From positions 124,001 through 188,000 of the forward strand of contig NZ_WRPA01000006.1 in the NCBI RefSeq assembly GCF_009831655.1: a stretch of DNA of 64,000 nt. Direction: 5' to 3'. Shown here piece by piece: positions 25,763 to 34,448 of this stretch. The notes beneath the pieces were generated by a model. The model was given only the letters and a program-made list of their open reading frames with translations. It was not told where the DNA came from and searched no databases. Each line of letters begins with the position of its first letter. Position 1 is the stretch's first letter. Source of the DNA: Shewanella insulae. GTDB lineage: Bacteria > Pseudomonadota > Gammaproteobacteria > Enterobacterales > Shewanellaceae. The position numbers were made by a program, and so were the translations under genes.

Positions 25763-25944
25763 AATAAAGCTTGTAAAAAATTCAAATTTTTTTCATATCC
25801 GTCGCCAAAGTGACAATTTTAACCTTTTAGTATAGAGGTTAAATCGTCTGTCTGCCGCTTAACCTATACGCTGGAAATAGACTCTTGATGAGGCGGTTTT
25901 CTCAAAGAAACAAATACTAATTGATTGATAATAAATGGCTTTGA
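25763..25944. other. Gene-free spacer between sRNA siblings 3 and 4
   Basis: AT-rich, no coding frame. It holds an inverted repeat TTAACC (25819-25824) - 12 nt - GGTTAA (25837-25842) around a TATAGA-like element on the plus strand, possibly a promoter/operator of unknown purpose. Confidence 0.35.
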
Positions 25945-26053
25945 TAAAAAAAGGCAACCAAGGAGGTTGCCTGTCGATCCATCTAGATCTAGGGGGACTG
26001 CGCTAGAAGTCCCAGGGAGAATGATGAACATGAAAAAGCAAATCTTCGCGTTC
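25945..26053 (-). ncRNA. Putative RpoE-controlled sRNA, sibling 4
   Basis: The shortest sibling, ~109 nt on the minus strand. Terminator AGGCAACC/GGTTGCCT (plus 25952-25972) with T7 (25952-25946). The hairpin GGGACT (25994-25999) - GCGCTAGA - AGTCCC (26008-26013) has the same loop as sibling 1 with a different, fully paired stem. The conserved complement of GGGAGAATGATGAAC (26015-26029) lies near the 5' end. It starts ~88 nt downstream of the gpx stop, same strand. Confidence 0.65.
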
Positions 26054-26057
26054 AATA

Positions 26058-26085
26058 TTTGGAGTTTTCAAATGGTGAAAAGTTC
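26058..26085 (-). promoter_or_regulatory. RpoE-like promoter of sRNA sibling 4
   Basis: Minus strand: -35 TGAACTT (GAACTT 26085-26080), 16 nt, -10 TCCAAA (26063-26058), then TATTGAAC. Same spacing as the three other siblings. Confidence 0.62.
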
Positions 26086-26140
26086 AAAAAATAACCAAAA
26101 ATGTTTGAAAATATTTCCAACATTCTCCTATCTATTTGGA

Positions 26141-26620
26141 TTAGCTCACTAAAGCCGCTATTTTTTCTGCCAGAGATTCAGGCTTTGTGGTGGGCGCGAA
26201 GCGTTCCAGCACGCGTCCATTGCCGTCGACCAGGAATTTAGTGAAGTTCCATTTGATCGATTCACTGCCAAGCAGGCCCTTGGCTTCACGCTTGAGGTAA
26301 CGATACAGAGGATGTGTCTGATCGCCGTTCACCTCTATCTTGGCAAAGAGTGGGAAGTTGACGCCAAAGTTTAACTCGCAGAACTGGCTGATCTCGTTCT
26401 CATCACCCTGCTCCTGTTGCCCAAATTGGTTACAGGGGAAACCGAGTACGGCGAAACGTTCTGGACCGAACTGCTCATACAGTGCCTGTAGCGCCTGATA
26501 TTGAGGGGTGAAGCCACATTTGCTGGCTGTGTTGACGATAAGCAGAACCTTATCTTTGTAGTCCGCCATCGATTGCGTGCTGCCATCTATGCGGGTGAGG
26601 GAGAAATCGTAAATCGACAT
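26141..26620 (-). CDS. Glutathione peptidase family protein (thiol peroxidase)
   Basis: 159 residues from ATG 26620 (ribosome site AAGGAAG); the longer frame from 26659 starts in the leader. It reduces hydroperoxides using a Cys: NTASKCGFTPQYQAL holds the peroxidatic Cys (not selenocysteine). FPCNQFGQQEQGDENEI gives the second Cys and Gln, and IKWNFTKFLVDGNGRVLERF gives the catalytic Trp/Asn. Cytosolic. The upstream region holds an AAATTG-TGCG-CAATTT palindrome resembling OhrR operators, consistent with induction by organic hydroperoxides. The 3' side abuts the promoter of sRNA sibling 4. Confidence 0.93.
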   Translation of the reverse strand: MSIYDFSLTRIDGSTQSMADYKDKVLLIVNTASKCGFTPQYQALQALYEQFGPERFAVLGFPCNQFGQQEQGDENEISQFCELNFGVNFPLFAKIEVNGDQTHPLYRYLKREAKGLLGSESIKWNFTKFLVDGNGRVLERFAPTTKPESLAEKIAALVS

Positions 26621-26924
26621 AACTAGGCTTCCTTTTTGATGATATATATAGCCTAGCAATAAAATAAATTGTGCGCAATTTAAATTATCTATTTAGAGGG
26701 GAAAGTGCGCCTCAAGCGCCGTAACATGCAGAACTTCTGCACCAGGCAGGCTTTGATGACCTATGTGTCTTACTCATTGATTTTGTAATGCCCATGGTAT
26801 GGCTATGAAATGAGTTTGTTAATAATGTCTTTAAAAACAATTTGATGAAGCATGTTTAATGGTGAGTGAAAACGCAGTCTGATACTCTTTCGCCCGAATG
26901 AAAATCGCATTTTAAGGGGGGAGT
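26621..26924. other. Divergent spacer gpx/yfaZ-like gene
   Basis: 304 bp with no gene. It contains the OhrR-like palindrome at 26666-26681 near gpx and the ribosome site AAGGGGGGAG before the outer membrane protein gene. Nothing else specific is seen. Confidence 0.5.
26666..26681. promoter_or_regulatory. OhrR-like operator upstream of gpx
   Basis: AAATTG-TGCG-CAATTT, flanked by further A/T symmetry (ATAAATTG...CAATTTAAAT). MarR-type OhrR repressors bind AATTG/CAATT palindromes of this kind. It lies 46 nt upstream of the gpx start codon. Confidence 0.5.
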
Positions 26925-27458
26925 ATGAAAACCAAATTTGCGCTACTGCTCTTAGGTAGCCTGAGCCTGACGGCCCAGGCTAATAATTTTAATCTTGGGA
27001 TCAATGACGATGTGATCGCCACTGACCTGCAGATGGAGCTTAACCCGTCGGCTAATATGGTGATGGGGTATCTATATTCCACTCATGAAGGGCACTCTGT
27101 CTCGGCTGCCGCACACATGACACATGATGCCGGAGCGCATCATTTCGAGGTTGGGCCTAAGTTTGCCCATTACTGGGCGAAAAACAGCAGCGACGGCAGT
27201 GTGGTGGCGATCGGCGGTCGCTACTCACTGGATTTGGGCTCAAATATCGCCCTTAAGACCTCGGCCTACTATGCACCTTCCGTGTTGAGTTTCGGCGGCG
27301 TAGATGGCCAGTACGAGTTGGATGGCAAGATCCAGTTTCAGGTGAACCCTAGCCTGGGGCTGTTTGCCGGTTACCGTAACATACGTCTACAGTATGATGA
27401 TCGCCCCGACAACACCTTCGACAGTGGTTTCTATATCGGTGCCAGCGCCCACTTCTAA
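26925..27458 (+). CDS. YfaZ family outer membrane protein
   Basis: 177 residues with signal peptide MKTKFALLLLGSLSLTAQA. The mature part alternates short beta strands (e.g. VMGYLYSTHEGHSVSAAAHM, GRYSLDLGSNIALKTSAYYAPS, GLFAGYRNIRLQYDD) and ends GFYIGASAHF with a terminal Phe, a BAM-dependent outer-membrane signal. The pattern fits YfaZ-type eight-stranded barrel proteins of unknown function. Strong ribosome site GGGGGGAG. It is divergent from gpx. Confidence 0.85.
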   Translation: MKTKFALLLLGSLSLTAQANNFNLGINDDVIATDLQMELNPSANMVMGYLYSTHEGHSVSAAAHMTHDAGAHHFEVGPKFAHYWAKNSSDGSVVAIGGRYSLDLGSNIALKTSAYYAPSVLSFGGVDGQYELDGKIQFQVNPSLGLFAGYRNIRLQYDDRPDNTFDSGFYIGASAHF

Positions 27459-27551
27459 TCGGGTGCTCAGCGGTTTGCAAATTGGGTGGGCGTGGCCATA
27501 CGTTCACCCAATCTATCCATTTAACTAAGTTAGCTGTTCACTCAAGAGCGA

Positions 27552-27722
27552 CTATCGCCAGATATCATCGTCAAAATCGTCATCCTGGTCGTAACGCTTT
27601 GGCTGGTTCGTCTGATGACGACGCTTCTGCTTGCCGCGCTTACTGCGCAGCCTATCCTGGGCATCAAACTCCCATGTTGGTGTCTGCTTTGATGCCATCT
27701 CAAATTCATCATAGTGTGACAT
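27552..27722 (-). CDS. Small highly charged conserved-looking protein, 56 residues
   Basis: An open frame on the minus strand, starting ATG at 27722 with a GGTGAG-like ribosome site and ending TAG at 27552. The protein begins MSHYDEFEMASKQTPTWEFD, has a basic middle (RLRSKRGKQKRRHQ) and an acidic end (YDQDDDFDDDIWR). The segregated basic and acidic blocks and the Trp-containing ends are not what a random antisense frame gives. It lies between the YfaZ-like gene and the rRNA methyltransferase gene. The function is unknown; nucleic-acid binding is a guess from the basic block. Confidence 0.6.
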   Translation of the reverse strand: MSHYDEFEMASKQTPTWEFDAQDRLRSKRGKQKRRHQTNQPKRYDQDDDFDDDIWR

Positions 27723-27960
27723 GATCTCACCCGTCTCTTGTGACTTATCTTATGTTACGAATCTTCTGCGATTAACCTTTTGTGGCTAAATTTCAGTGAC
27801 TAATCTGCTGAGATTAGCCACTTGTCATTAATCAAGCCGAAATCGCATGGTAAGAAGCCAAGATGACGCTTAGGTGACAGAGATGAGACGAACAGGTGAC
27901 AGGTGCGCCGCCAGAGCTCGTAGCAAGAGCACGGCGCAGCCTGTTCAGAAATGGGTAAGG

Positions 27961-29406
27961 TTATTCGCCCTGACGGACCATCTTAGCGACAAACATGCCG
28001 TCGCTATCTGCCTGATAAGGCAGTACCGTCAGCATTTGCGTGGGCTCACCTGTAAAGGGATGGGTCAGTGTCTGAAGGCTGAAGTCGGGACGCTTAGCCA
28101 GGAAGGCCTCGACTACCTGCTGGTTTTCCACCGGGCTGATAGAGCAGGTGGCATAGACTAATACGCCGCCGGGCCTTACCGCCTCGCATGCGCGACATAA
28201 GATATCCAGCTGCAGGTTCGCCTTGTCCGTGATAGCGCTAGCATCGTCCAGCCAGCGCATATCCGGGTTGCGTCGCCAGGTGCCGGTGCAACTACAGGGG
28301 GCATCGACCAGCACGCCGTCGAAATGACCTGCGGTAACGGGCAGGGCATCGGACTGCCAGGGCTGGGTGTTTATCTGGCCAAAACCTGCGCGCTTGGCGC
28401 GTTTGCTTAACTCCTCAAGAGGCTTACGACGGATGTCAGAAGCCACCAGGCTGCCTTTGGCCCCTTTATCTTGTTGCAGCATGAGAGAGCGAAGCTGCAG
28501 ACTCTTGCCGCCGGCGCCGCTACAGGCATCCCACCAAGACTCATCGGCCCTGGGCGCGCAGATGTTACCTATCACCTGAGAGCCGAGATCCTGGATCTCT
28601 AGCTTACCTTGGCTATAGAGTGCCACGCCGTTGAGGTTGATACTCTTATGTCCCAGGTTGATGGCATCATCGAAGTAGTCGCTGCCGCTTGCTGCGATCC
28701 CTTGTTCAATCAATTTAGCCTGCGCCTTAGCCAGGGAGATCCCCTGCAGACGACCCCAGATGGGCGGGCGGGTACTTAGGCTCTCTACCAGACGTTTCTG
28801 TTTGTCGCTGTCCTGGTCGAAATGGGCCCAGAACCAGTCGGGGGCCAGCGCCGTCAGTGGGAAGGCCTGGCCGGGGAAAGCGGCCGTTAGCAGGGCCTGC
28901 TTGGCCTCAAGAGCACCAGAGTCTGAGCCAGAGTTTGAGCCAGAACCTGAGTCTGCTTGAGCATTTATTGCTGGCTCACCTAGCCCTGCAAACCCGCGCC
29001 AGGCCGAGACGATATCCTGCCAGGAGTGAGCCTCCAGGGTAGCGGTCAAGGCTAGCTGGGCAAACCACTGCTCGGTGATCGCCTGTTGGCTGTCGTCTTT
29101 CAGGGGGATTAACTTGAGCCAGCCGTGCCAGCGAAACAGGCCAAACAGGGTTTCACGGATCACTCGTCTGTCTTTGGAGCCATGTTTCTTATGGGCGCGA
29201 AAATAGTCCGCCAGAATGCGGTCGCCCGGCAGCTTGCTTTGCAATGTCTGACAAAATAGTTTGTGTATGGTTTGGCTGTAACTCAGGGCGCGTTTTTCTG
29301 CGCCGCTCTGGGCGTTGAGTGTCTGATGAAGCTGCTCGCTGTCGATGCTGGCGACGGCCGGAGGGGTCGCGCTAGAGGTGGTTGCCGAAGTTGTGGAGTC
29401 GCCCAT
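27961..29406 (-). CDS. RsmB/NOP family RNA (cytosine-5) methyltransferase
   Basis: 481 residues. The N-terminal ~230 form an NusB-like/RsmB-type helical part. The SAM-binding domain has DACSGAGGKSLQL (motif I), VASDIRRKPLEEL, the first catalytic Cys in VDAPCSCTGTWRRNPD (motif IV) and the second in VYATCSISPVENQQVVEAFL (motif VI). It methylates cytosine C5 in rRNA or tRNA; which base is unclear because this clade is not the classical RsmB or RsmF. A low-complexity insert, SGSGSNSGSDSG, encoded by an imperfect 12-bp repeat, sits near residue 155. Ribosome site is weak. Confidence 0.88.
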   Translation of the reverse strand: MGDSTTSATTSSATPPAVASIDSEQLHQTLNAQSGAEKRALSYSQTIHKLFCQTLQSKLPGDRILADYFRAHKKHGSKDRRVIRETLFGLFRWHGWLKLIPLKDDSQQAITEQWFAQLALTATLEAHSWQDIVSAWRGFAGLGEPAINAQADSGSGSNSGSDSGALEAKQALLTAAFPGQAFPLTALAPDWFWAHFDQDSDKQKRLVESLSTRPPIWGRLQGISLAKAQAKLIEQGIAASGSDYFDDAINLGHKSINLNGVALYSQGKLEIQDLGSQVIGNICAPRADESWWDACSGAGGKSLQLRSLMLQQDKGAKGSLVASDIRRKPLEELSKRAKRAGFGQINTQPWQSDALPVTAGHFDGVLVDAPCSCTGTWRRNPDMRWLDDASAITDKANLQLDILCRACEAVRPGGVLVYATCSISPVENQQVVEAFLAKRPDFSLQTLTHPFTGEPTQMLTVLPYQADSDGMFVAKMVRQGE

Positions 29407-30434
29407 GAGTGTACGCCTAAGCTGAGATCTGATACCGAGGGCGCAAGTTTACCAGATGTTGCTGTATTTGCTACCGCCGCGGCATTTGACAAGCCCGGTA
29501 AAAGGTATCGCCGCGCCCCTTTTAATGGATAGTTATAAATCAGAGAAGATGCTCAAGTACATAAAGGGCAGTTTAGTTGTCCCCCGCAGGGTTGTAGGAA
29601 CTCTCATGCTTAGCCTCTCGCGTCATTGAAAGGTGATTCTCAAATCAAGTGGTCAAATAGCTTTGCTATCGATGATAAGAGCTATTGTGCCTATACCTTG
29701 CCCGATTAAGCACAAGTTACCAGACACATTGAACTTGACGGTTTGCCAGTTAACTCCCTCGATAGACTAACCCAGGTGACTGAGCGTATCGCATCCATAT
29801 ATCTCTCCTTTTTGTGCCAACTCAGGTCACGACTCTTCCTTTGCTATTTGCCGACATAGATATTCACAAGGAGCTTGATATGGGCGCTCACACAGGCGCA
29901 ATAAAATCTTAGACTCTCATGTTAACGCTCAAGCGGTTAAATCGAGCGCTGCCAACTGAGTTTGGCGTGCCTGGTTAAACAGCGCGAGCTTAGGGGATGG
30001 CTGACTAAGCTCATCTGTGTCATCTGCAGTGAACTTGGCTGGAGCGGGCTAAGGGGCTGGGATTGGCGAGCTTGTGTACGGTGATAATCTTCCCTGTTGC
30101 AGACCCATTGTGCTGGCGTTTTTAAACAAAAGTTATTGCTGTAACTGTTTTTTGCTTGGAGTAACTTCGGAAAAATGTTGTGGTTGTAACTATTTTTTGT
30201 TGGCAGGTTTTTTCAAAAATATTTTATTAACATTTTTTAGACAAGCGCATATTAAAAATATCAATATTAAACAATGGTTTGCTGTTTTTATTTTCCTGCC
30301 ACCTTTCGCTGTAAAAAAACGTGATTAGTCTCTCAAAATCCGTAACTGGGTTGATAGTTACACCTCTAACTATTACCATTGTTATTAATTGAACGTTCAA
30401 TTAACTATATTTTAGACAGGGAGAAGCGGATTTT
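29407..30434. other. ~1-kb gene-free region upstream of betI
   Basis: No convincing gene. A 10-codon open frame with a good ribosome site (ATG 29880) and an 84-codon AT-rich frame (30074-30328) lack any protein signature. GTAACT-like words recur: a direct repeat GTAACTGTTTTTTG (30141) / GTAACTATTTTTTG (30186), 45 bp apart, and an inverted repeat GTAACT-N8-AGTTAC (30342-30361). The right end holds the BetI operator. Confidence 0.5.
30385..30404. promoter_or_regulatory. BetI operator
   Basis: A 20-bp perfect palindrome, TTAATTGAACGTTCAATTAA, 31 nt before the betI start. TTGAACGTTCAA is the core recognised by the choline-responsive repressor BetI, so autoregulation of the bet operon is expected. 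Confidence 0.85.
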
Positions 30435-31040
30435 ATGGCACGTCCTCAGATGAAATCGGTAAGGCAACAGCAACTCATCGATGCCACCTTAGTCTCTGTC
30501 GAGCGACACGGTTTACACCACACCACGATTAACACCATTAGCGGCCTGGCGGGCATGTCTTCGGGGATCATCAGTCACTATTTCGGCGGTAAGCAGGGGC
30601 TGATAGAGGCAACGCTAAAGTACCTATTGGATGAGCTGAAACAGGCGCTGCTGGCAAGAACCTTAGGCAAGACACTGACCCCTATGGAGCGTCTGTTTAT
30701 GATTGTTGAGGCCAACTTTACCGAGCTACAACGATCGAGTGCCGCCACCAAGACCTGGTTGAGTTTCTGGTCTCAGGCGATGCACGACCCAGGACTCGCC
30801 AGACTTCAATGCATTAACCATCAACGCCTCTATGCCAACCTTAAATATTCTTTTCGTCCCTTACTCGGCGCTTCGGACGCCTGTGATGCGGCCAAACAGA
30901 CGGCGGCGATGATCGATGGTTTTTGGCTACGAAGTGCGCTTAGCGCCTCACCAGAGAAAGATTTTGAGCAAGCTCAACAGTTATGTAAGTCCTTCATTGA
31001 GACTCGAGTGATGCAGTACGGAGAAAATGAATGTCACTAG
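30435..31040 (+). CDS. betI: Transcriptional repressor BetI (TetR family)
   Basis: 201 residues. The N-terminal helix-turn-helix region, [56 protein letters not shown], closely follows BetI. The C-terminal ligand domain includes [17 protein letters not shown] and ALIDGFWLR-like [13 protein letters not shown]. It represses choline-to-betaine genes until choline or betaine aldehyde is present. It overlaps betB by 10 nt (translational coupling) and is preceded by a perfect operator palindrome. Confidence 0.96.
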   Translation: MARPQMKSVRQQQLIDATLVSVERHGLHHTTINTISGLAGMSSGIISHYFGGKQGLIEATLKYLLDELKQALLARTLGKTLTPMERLFMIVEANFTELQRSSAATKTWLSFWSQAMHDPGLARLQCINHQRLYANLKYSFRPLLGASDACDAAKQTAAMIDGFWLRSALSASPEKDFEQAQQLCKSFIETRVMQYGENECH

Positions 31041-32494
31041 TTGTATACCAAAATTACGTTCACGGTCGTTATCTCAGTAATGAGACGGGCGAGACCTTCG
31101 ATGTGGTCAACCCGGCAACAGGCGAGGTGGACTACCGCGTCGAAGTCGCCGACGACAAGATCAAACAGGCCGCCATCGACAGCGCCAAGGCGGGTTTTGC
31201 GACTTGGTCATCGATGACGCCCATGGAGCGCAGCCGCATTCTACTCAAGGCCGTGGCCTTGCTGCGCGAACATAACGATGCCCTGGCGGCTATCGAAGTA
31301 CAAGATACAGGAAAGCCTTGGCAAGAAGCCTCAGTGGTCGACGTAGTAACCGGGGCTGATGCCATCGAATTTTTTGCCGGTCTAGCGCCTAGCATTGAGG
31401 GGAACCAGCAGAGTGTAGGGGATGATTTTTATTACACCCGCCGTGAGCCGCTGGGGATCTGTGCCGGTATCGGTGCCTGGAACTATCCATTGCAGATTGC
31501 CTGCTGGAAATCGGCGCCGGCGCTAGCCTGTGGCAACGTGATGTTGTTTAAACCCTCTGAAGAGACACCGCGCGGTGCCATGAAGCTGGCGGAGATCTTC
31601 ACTGAGGCGGGTGTGCCAGACGGCGTGTTTAACGTGATCCAGGGCGATGGACGAGTCGGTGCCTGGCTAACCCACCATGAGGAGATCGCCAAGGTCTCCT
31701 TTACCGGCGAGGTAGGCACTGGCACTAAGGTGATGGCCGCGGCGGCCAGCACCCTGAAAGAGGTGACCATGGAGCTGGGCGGCAAGTCACCCTTGATCAT
31801 TTTCGACGATGCCGATCTCGACAATGCCGTGTCGGCCGCCATGCTGGCCAACTTCTACACTCAGGGCGAGATCTGTACCAATGGTACCCGCGTCTTCGTG
31901 CACAAGGATATCTACCCGCGCTTTATCGAGAAGTTACTCGAGCGTACTCAAAACAATATCGTCTGCGGCGATCCCATGGATGAGGCGACCAACTTTGGCG
32001 CCTTGATCTCCAAGGACCATCAACGCAAGGTGCTCGATTATATTGCGCTCGGTCAATCGGAAGGGGCGACCCTGTTAACCGGTGGCACGGCCTTACGCCC
32101 ACAGAGTGCACCTAACGGCTATTTTGTCGCCCCCACCATCTTTACCGATTGCCGTGATGAGATGACAATCGTGAGAGAAGAGATCTTTGGCCCCGTGATG
32201 TCAGTGCTGACCTTCGAAGATGAAAATGAGGTGATCGCTCGCGCCAATGATACCCGTCTCGGCCTCGCCGCCGGGGTGTTTACCCAAGACATTACCCGTG
32301 CCCACAGGGTGATCCATCAGATGCAGGCGGGGATCTGCTGGATAAATGCCTACGGCGCCTCGCCATCAGAAATGCCTGTCGGCGGCTATAAGATGTCGGG
32401 CATAGGTCGTGAAAACGGCACAGAGACGCTAAAGGCCTACACCCAGATCAAGGCCGTGTATGTTGGCATGGCGCCCCTTGAAAGCCCATTTTAA
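31031..32494 (+). CDS. betB: Betaine aldehyde dehydrogenase
   Basis: 487 residues, the normal length. An NAD-dependent aldehyde dehydrogenase: [16 protein letters not shown] (cofactor binding), [20 protein letters not shown] (general base Glu) and [16 protein letters not shown] (nucleophile Cys). It oxidises betaine aldehyde to glycine betaine, the osmoprotectant. Ribosome site GGAGAAAATGA lies within the end of betI, and betA follows 9 nt downstream. Confidence 0.96.
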   Translation: MSLVVYQNYVHGRYLSNETGETFDVVNPATGEVDYRVEVADDKIKQAAIDSAKAGFATWSSMTPMERSRILLKAVALLREHNDALAAIEVQDTGKPWQEASVVDVVTGADAIEFFAGLAPSIEGNQQSVGDDFYYTRREPLGICAGIGAWNYPLQIACWKSAPALACGNVMLFKPSEETPRGAMKLAEIFTEAGVPDGVFNVIQGDGRVGAWLTHHEEIAKVSFTGEVGTGTKVMAAAASTLKEVTMELGGKSPLIIFDDADLDNAVSAAMLANFYTQGEICTNGTRVFVHKDIYPRFIEKLLERTQNNIVCGDPMDEATNFGALISKDHQRKVLDYIALGQSEGATLLTGGTALRPQSAPNGYFVAPTIFTDCRDEMTIVREEIFGPVMSVLTFEDENEVIARANDTRLGLAAGVFTQDITRAHRVIHQMQAGICWINAYGASPSEMPVGGYKMSGIGRENGTETLKAYTQIKAVYVGMAPLESPF

Positions 32495-32503
32495 GGAGTG
32501 CCC

Positions 32504-34195
32504 ATGACTCATATGACACAAGAATACGATTACATTATCGTCGGCGCCGGTAGCGCAGGCTGTGTGCTGGCCAATCGCCTGTCGCAAGACCCTGAAAATA
32601 GAGTGCTGCTACTGGAAACCGGCGGTAGCGACAAGAGCATCTTCATTCAGATGCCAACGGCGCTCTCTATCCCGATGAATACTAAGAAGTATGCCTGGCA
32701 GTTTGAGACCGAGGCGGAACCTTACCTGGATAATCGCCGCATGCATTGTCCGCGCGGCAAGGTGCTCGGCGGCTCCTCGTCGATCAATGGCATGGTTTAC
32801 GTTAGAGGCCATGCGCGCGACTTCGATGAGTGGCAACAGGCGGGGGCCAAAGGTTGGGATTATGCCCATTGTCTGCCCTATTTTAAGAAGGCGGAAACTT
32901 GGGCCTTCGGCGGCGATGCCTATCGAGGCGACACCGGCCCGCTTGGGGTTAACAATGGCAACCAGATGAAGAACCCCCTGTATCAGGCATTTGTCGATGC
33001 GGGTGTCGATGCGGGTTATTTGTCGACCCAAGATTACAACGGCGCCCAGCAAGAGGGCTTTAGCCCCATGCACATGACGGTCAAAAACGGGGTGCGTTGG
33101 TCGACGGCCAACGCCTATCTGAGACCGGCAATGAAGCGCAGTAACCTGACGGTGATCACCCATGCCTTGGTGCATAAGGTACTGCTAGAAGGGAAGCGGG
33201 CCACAGGTGTGCGGTTTGAGCGTAAGGGCAAGGTTCAAGAGGTACTGGCGGCCAAAGAGGTGGTGTTATCGGCAGGCTCTATCGGCTCGCCCCATCTGTT
33301 GCAGCTGTCGGGCATAGGGGCGGCCGATGTGCTCGCCTCGGCGGGTGTCGAGCTGGCTCACGAGCTACCGGGCGTCGGTCAGAACCTACAGGATCATCTG
33401 GAGTTTTACTTCCAGTTTAAGTGCCTTAAGCCTATCTCCCTCAATGGTAAGCTCGATCCGTTAAACAAGCTGTTTATCGGTACCCGTTGGATATTGAATA
33501 AGTCTGGTCTCGGCGCGACCAACCATTTCGAGTCCTGCGGCTTCATTCGCTCCAAGGCGGGACTGGAATGGCCGGATCTGCAGTATCACTTTCTGCCAGC
33601 GGCCATGCGCTATGACGGTAAAGAAGCCTTTGCCGGGCATGGCTTCCAGGTGCATATCGGTCACAACAAGCCTAAGAGTCGCGGCGCGGTCACCCTGGCG
33701 AGTGCCGATCCTAAGGTGGCACCAAAGATACAGTTTAATTACCTGTCGCATCCAGAGGATATCGAGGGCTTTAGAGCCTGTGTGCGCCTGACCCGAGAGA
33801 TCATCAACCAACCCGCGTTAGATGAATATCGTGGCGAAGAGATTCAGCCGGGTATAGGCGTACAGAGTGATGAGGCCATCGACAGTTTTGTTCGCAGCGC
33901 GGTCGAAAGCGCCTATCACCCATCGTGTTCCTGCAAGATGGGGGAAGATGAGATGGCGGTGGTCAATAGCGAGACCAAGGTACATGGCATCGATGGGCTT
34001 AGGGTGGTGGACTCCTCTATCTTCCCGACGATCCCCAACGGTAACCTTAATGCGCCCACCATCATGGTGGCCGAGCGCGCCGCCGACCTTATCTTGGGCA
34101 AAGGCGTGCTGTCACCCAGTGATGCCGAGGTCGTGATTGCACCCGACTGGCAAGAGGCGCAGCGTCAGCAGGCGCCGAAGAGGGCAGCTATCTGA
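32504..34195 (+). CDS. betA: Choline dehydrogenase
   Basis: 563 residues from ATG 32504, set by AAGGAG at 5 nt; a GTG at 32498 overlaps that ribosome site. A GMC oxidoreductase: FAD-binding [19 protein letters not shown] at the N terminus, [18 protein letters not shown] (GMC signature 1), [15 protein letters not shown] (signature 2) and the C-terminal active-site region [11 protein letters not shown]...[29 protein letters not shown] with the catalytic His/Asn positions. It oxidises choline to betaine aldehyde at the membrane, feeding BetB. Confidence 0.96.
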   Translation: MTHMTQEYDYIIVGAGSAGCVLANRLSQDPENRVLLLETGGSDKSIFIQMPTALSIPMNTKKYAWQFETEAEPYLDNRRMHCPRGKVLGGSSSINGMVYVRGHARDFDEWQQAGAKGWDYAHCLPYFKKAETWAFGGDAYRGDTGPLGVNNGNQMKNPLYQAFVDAGVDAGYLSTQDYNGAQQEGFSPMHMTVKNGVRWSTANAYLRPAMKRSNLTVITHALVHKVLLEGKRATGVRFERKGKVQEVLAAKEVVLSAGSIGSPHLLQLSGIGAADVLASAGVELAHELPGVGQNLQDHLEFYFQFKCLKPISLNGKLDPLNKLFIGTRWILNKSGLGATNHFESCGFIRSKAGLEWPDLQYHFLPAAMRYDGKEAFAGHGFQVHIGHNKPKSRGAVTLASADPKVAPKIQFNYLSHPEDIEGFRACVRLTREIINQPALDEYRGEEIQPGIGVQSDEAIDSFVRSAVESAYHPSCSCKMGEDEMAVVNSETKVHGIDGLRVVDSSIFPTIPNGNLNAPTIMVAERAADLILGKGVLSPSDAEVVIAPDWQEAQRQQAPKRAAI

Positions 34196-34316
34196 GCAAA
34201 GCAGTTGATTAGAGTGTCTGGATAGATTCAACCAGGCTTAAGGCCAGCCTGAGCCAACATTGCCCCTAGGGCATAAAGGCTAAATGGCCTAATCCGTCAA
34301 AAACCTTTATCAGGGT

Positions 34317-34366
34317 TTAAATATCGTTAAAGCGATATTTAAGGCTTGAGGGCTTCTTGCAGCCTT
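34317..34366 (+). other. Two hairpins in the betA-transporter spacer
   Basis: TTAAATATCG (34317-34326), a 6-nt loop, then CGATATTTAA (34333-34342) is a perfect 10-bp stem. AAGGCT...AGCCTT (34341-34366) overlaps it, so the two are mutually exclusive. No T tract. It could be an mRNA processing, attenuation or protein-binding site between betA and the transporter gene. Confidence 0.45.
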
Positions 34367-34448
34367 AAAACAGGGTTCTTGACACAAGAATAACTTAATA
34401 AAAACGAGTTAAATCCATGTTTATTATTAAATTTAATGTGAGGGAACA

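Noticed and set aside
30074-30328. 84-residue frame upstream of betI
   Set aside because: Composed largely of repeated GTAACTxTTTTTTG DNA and poly-T; Cys/Phe-rich composition is an artefact.
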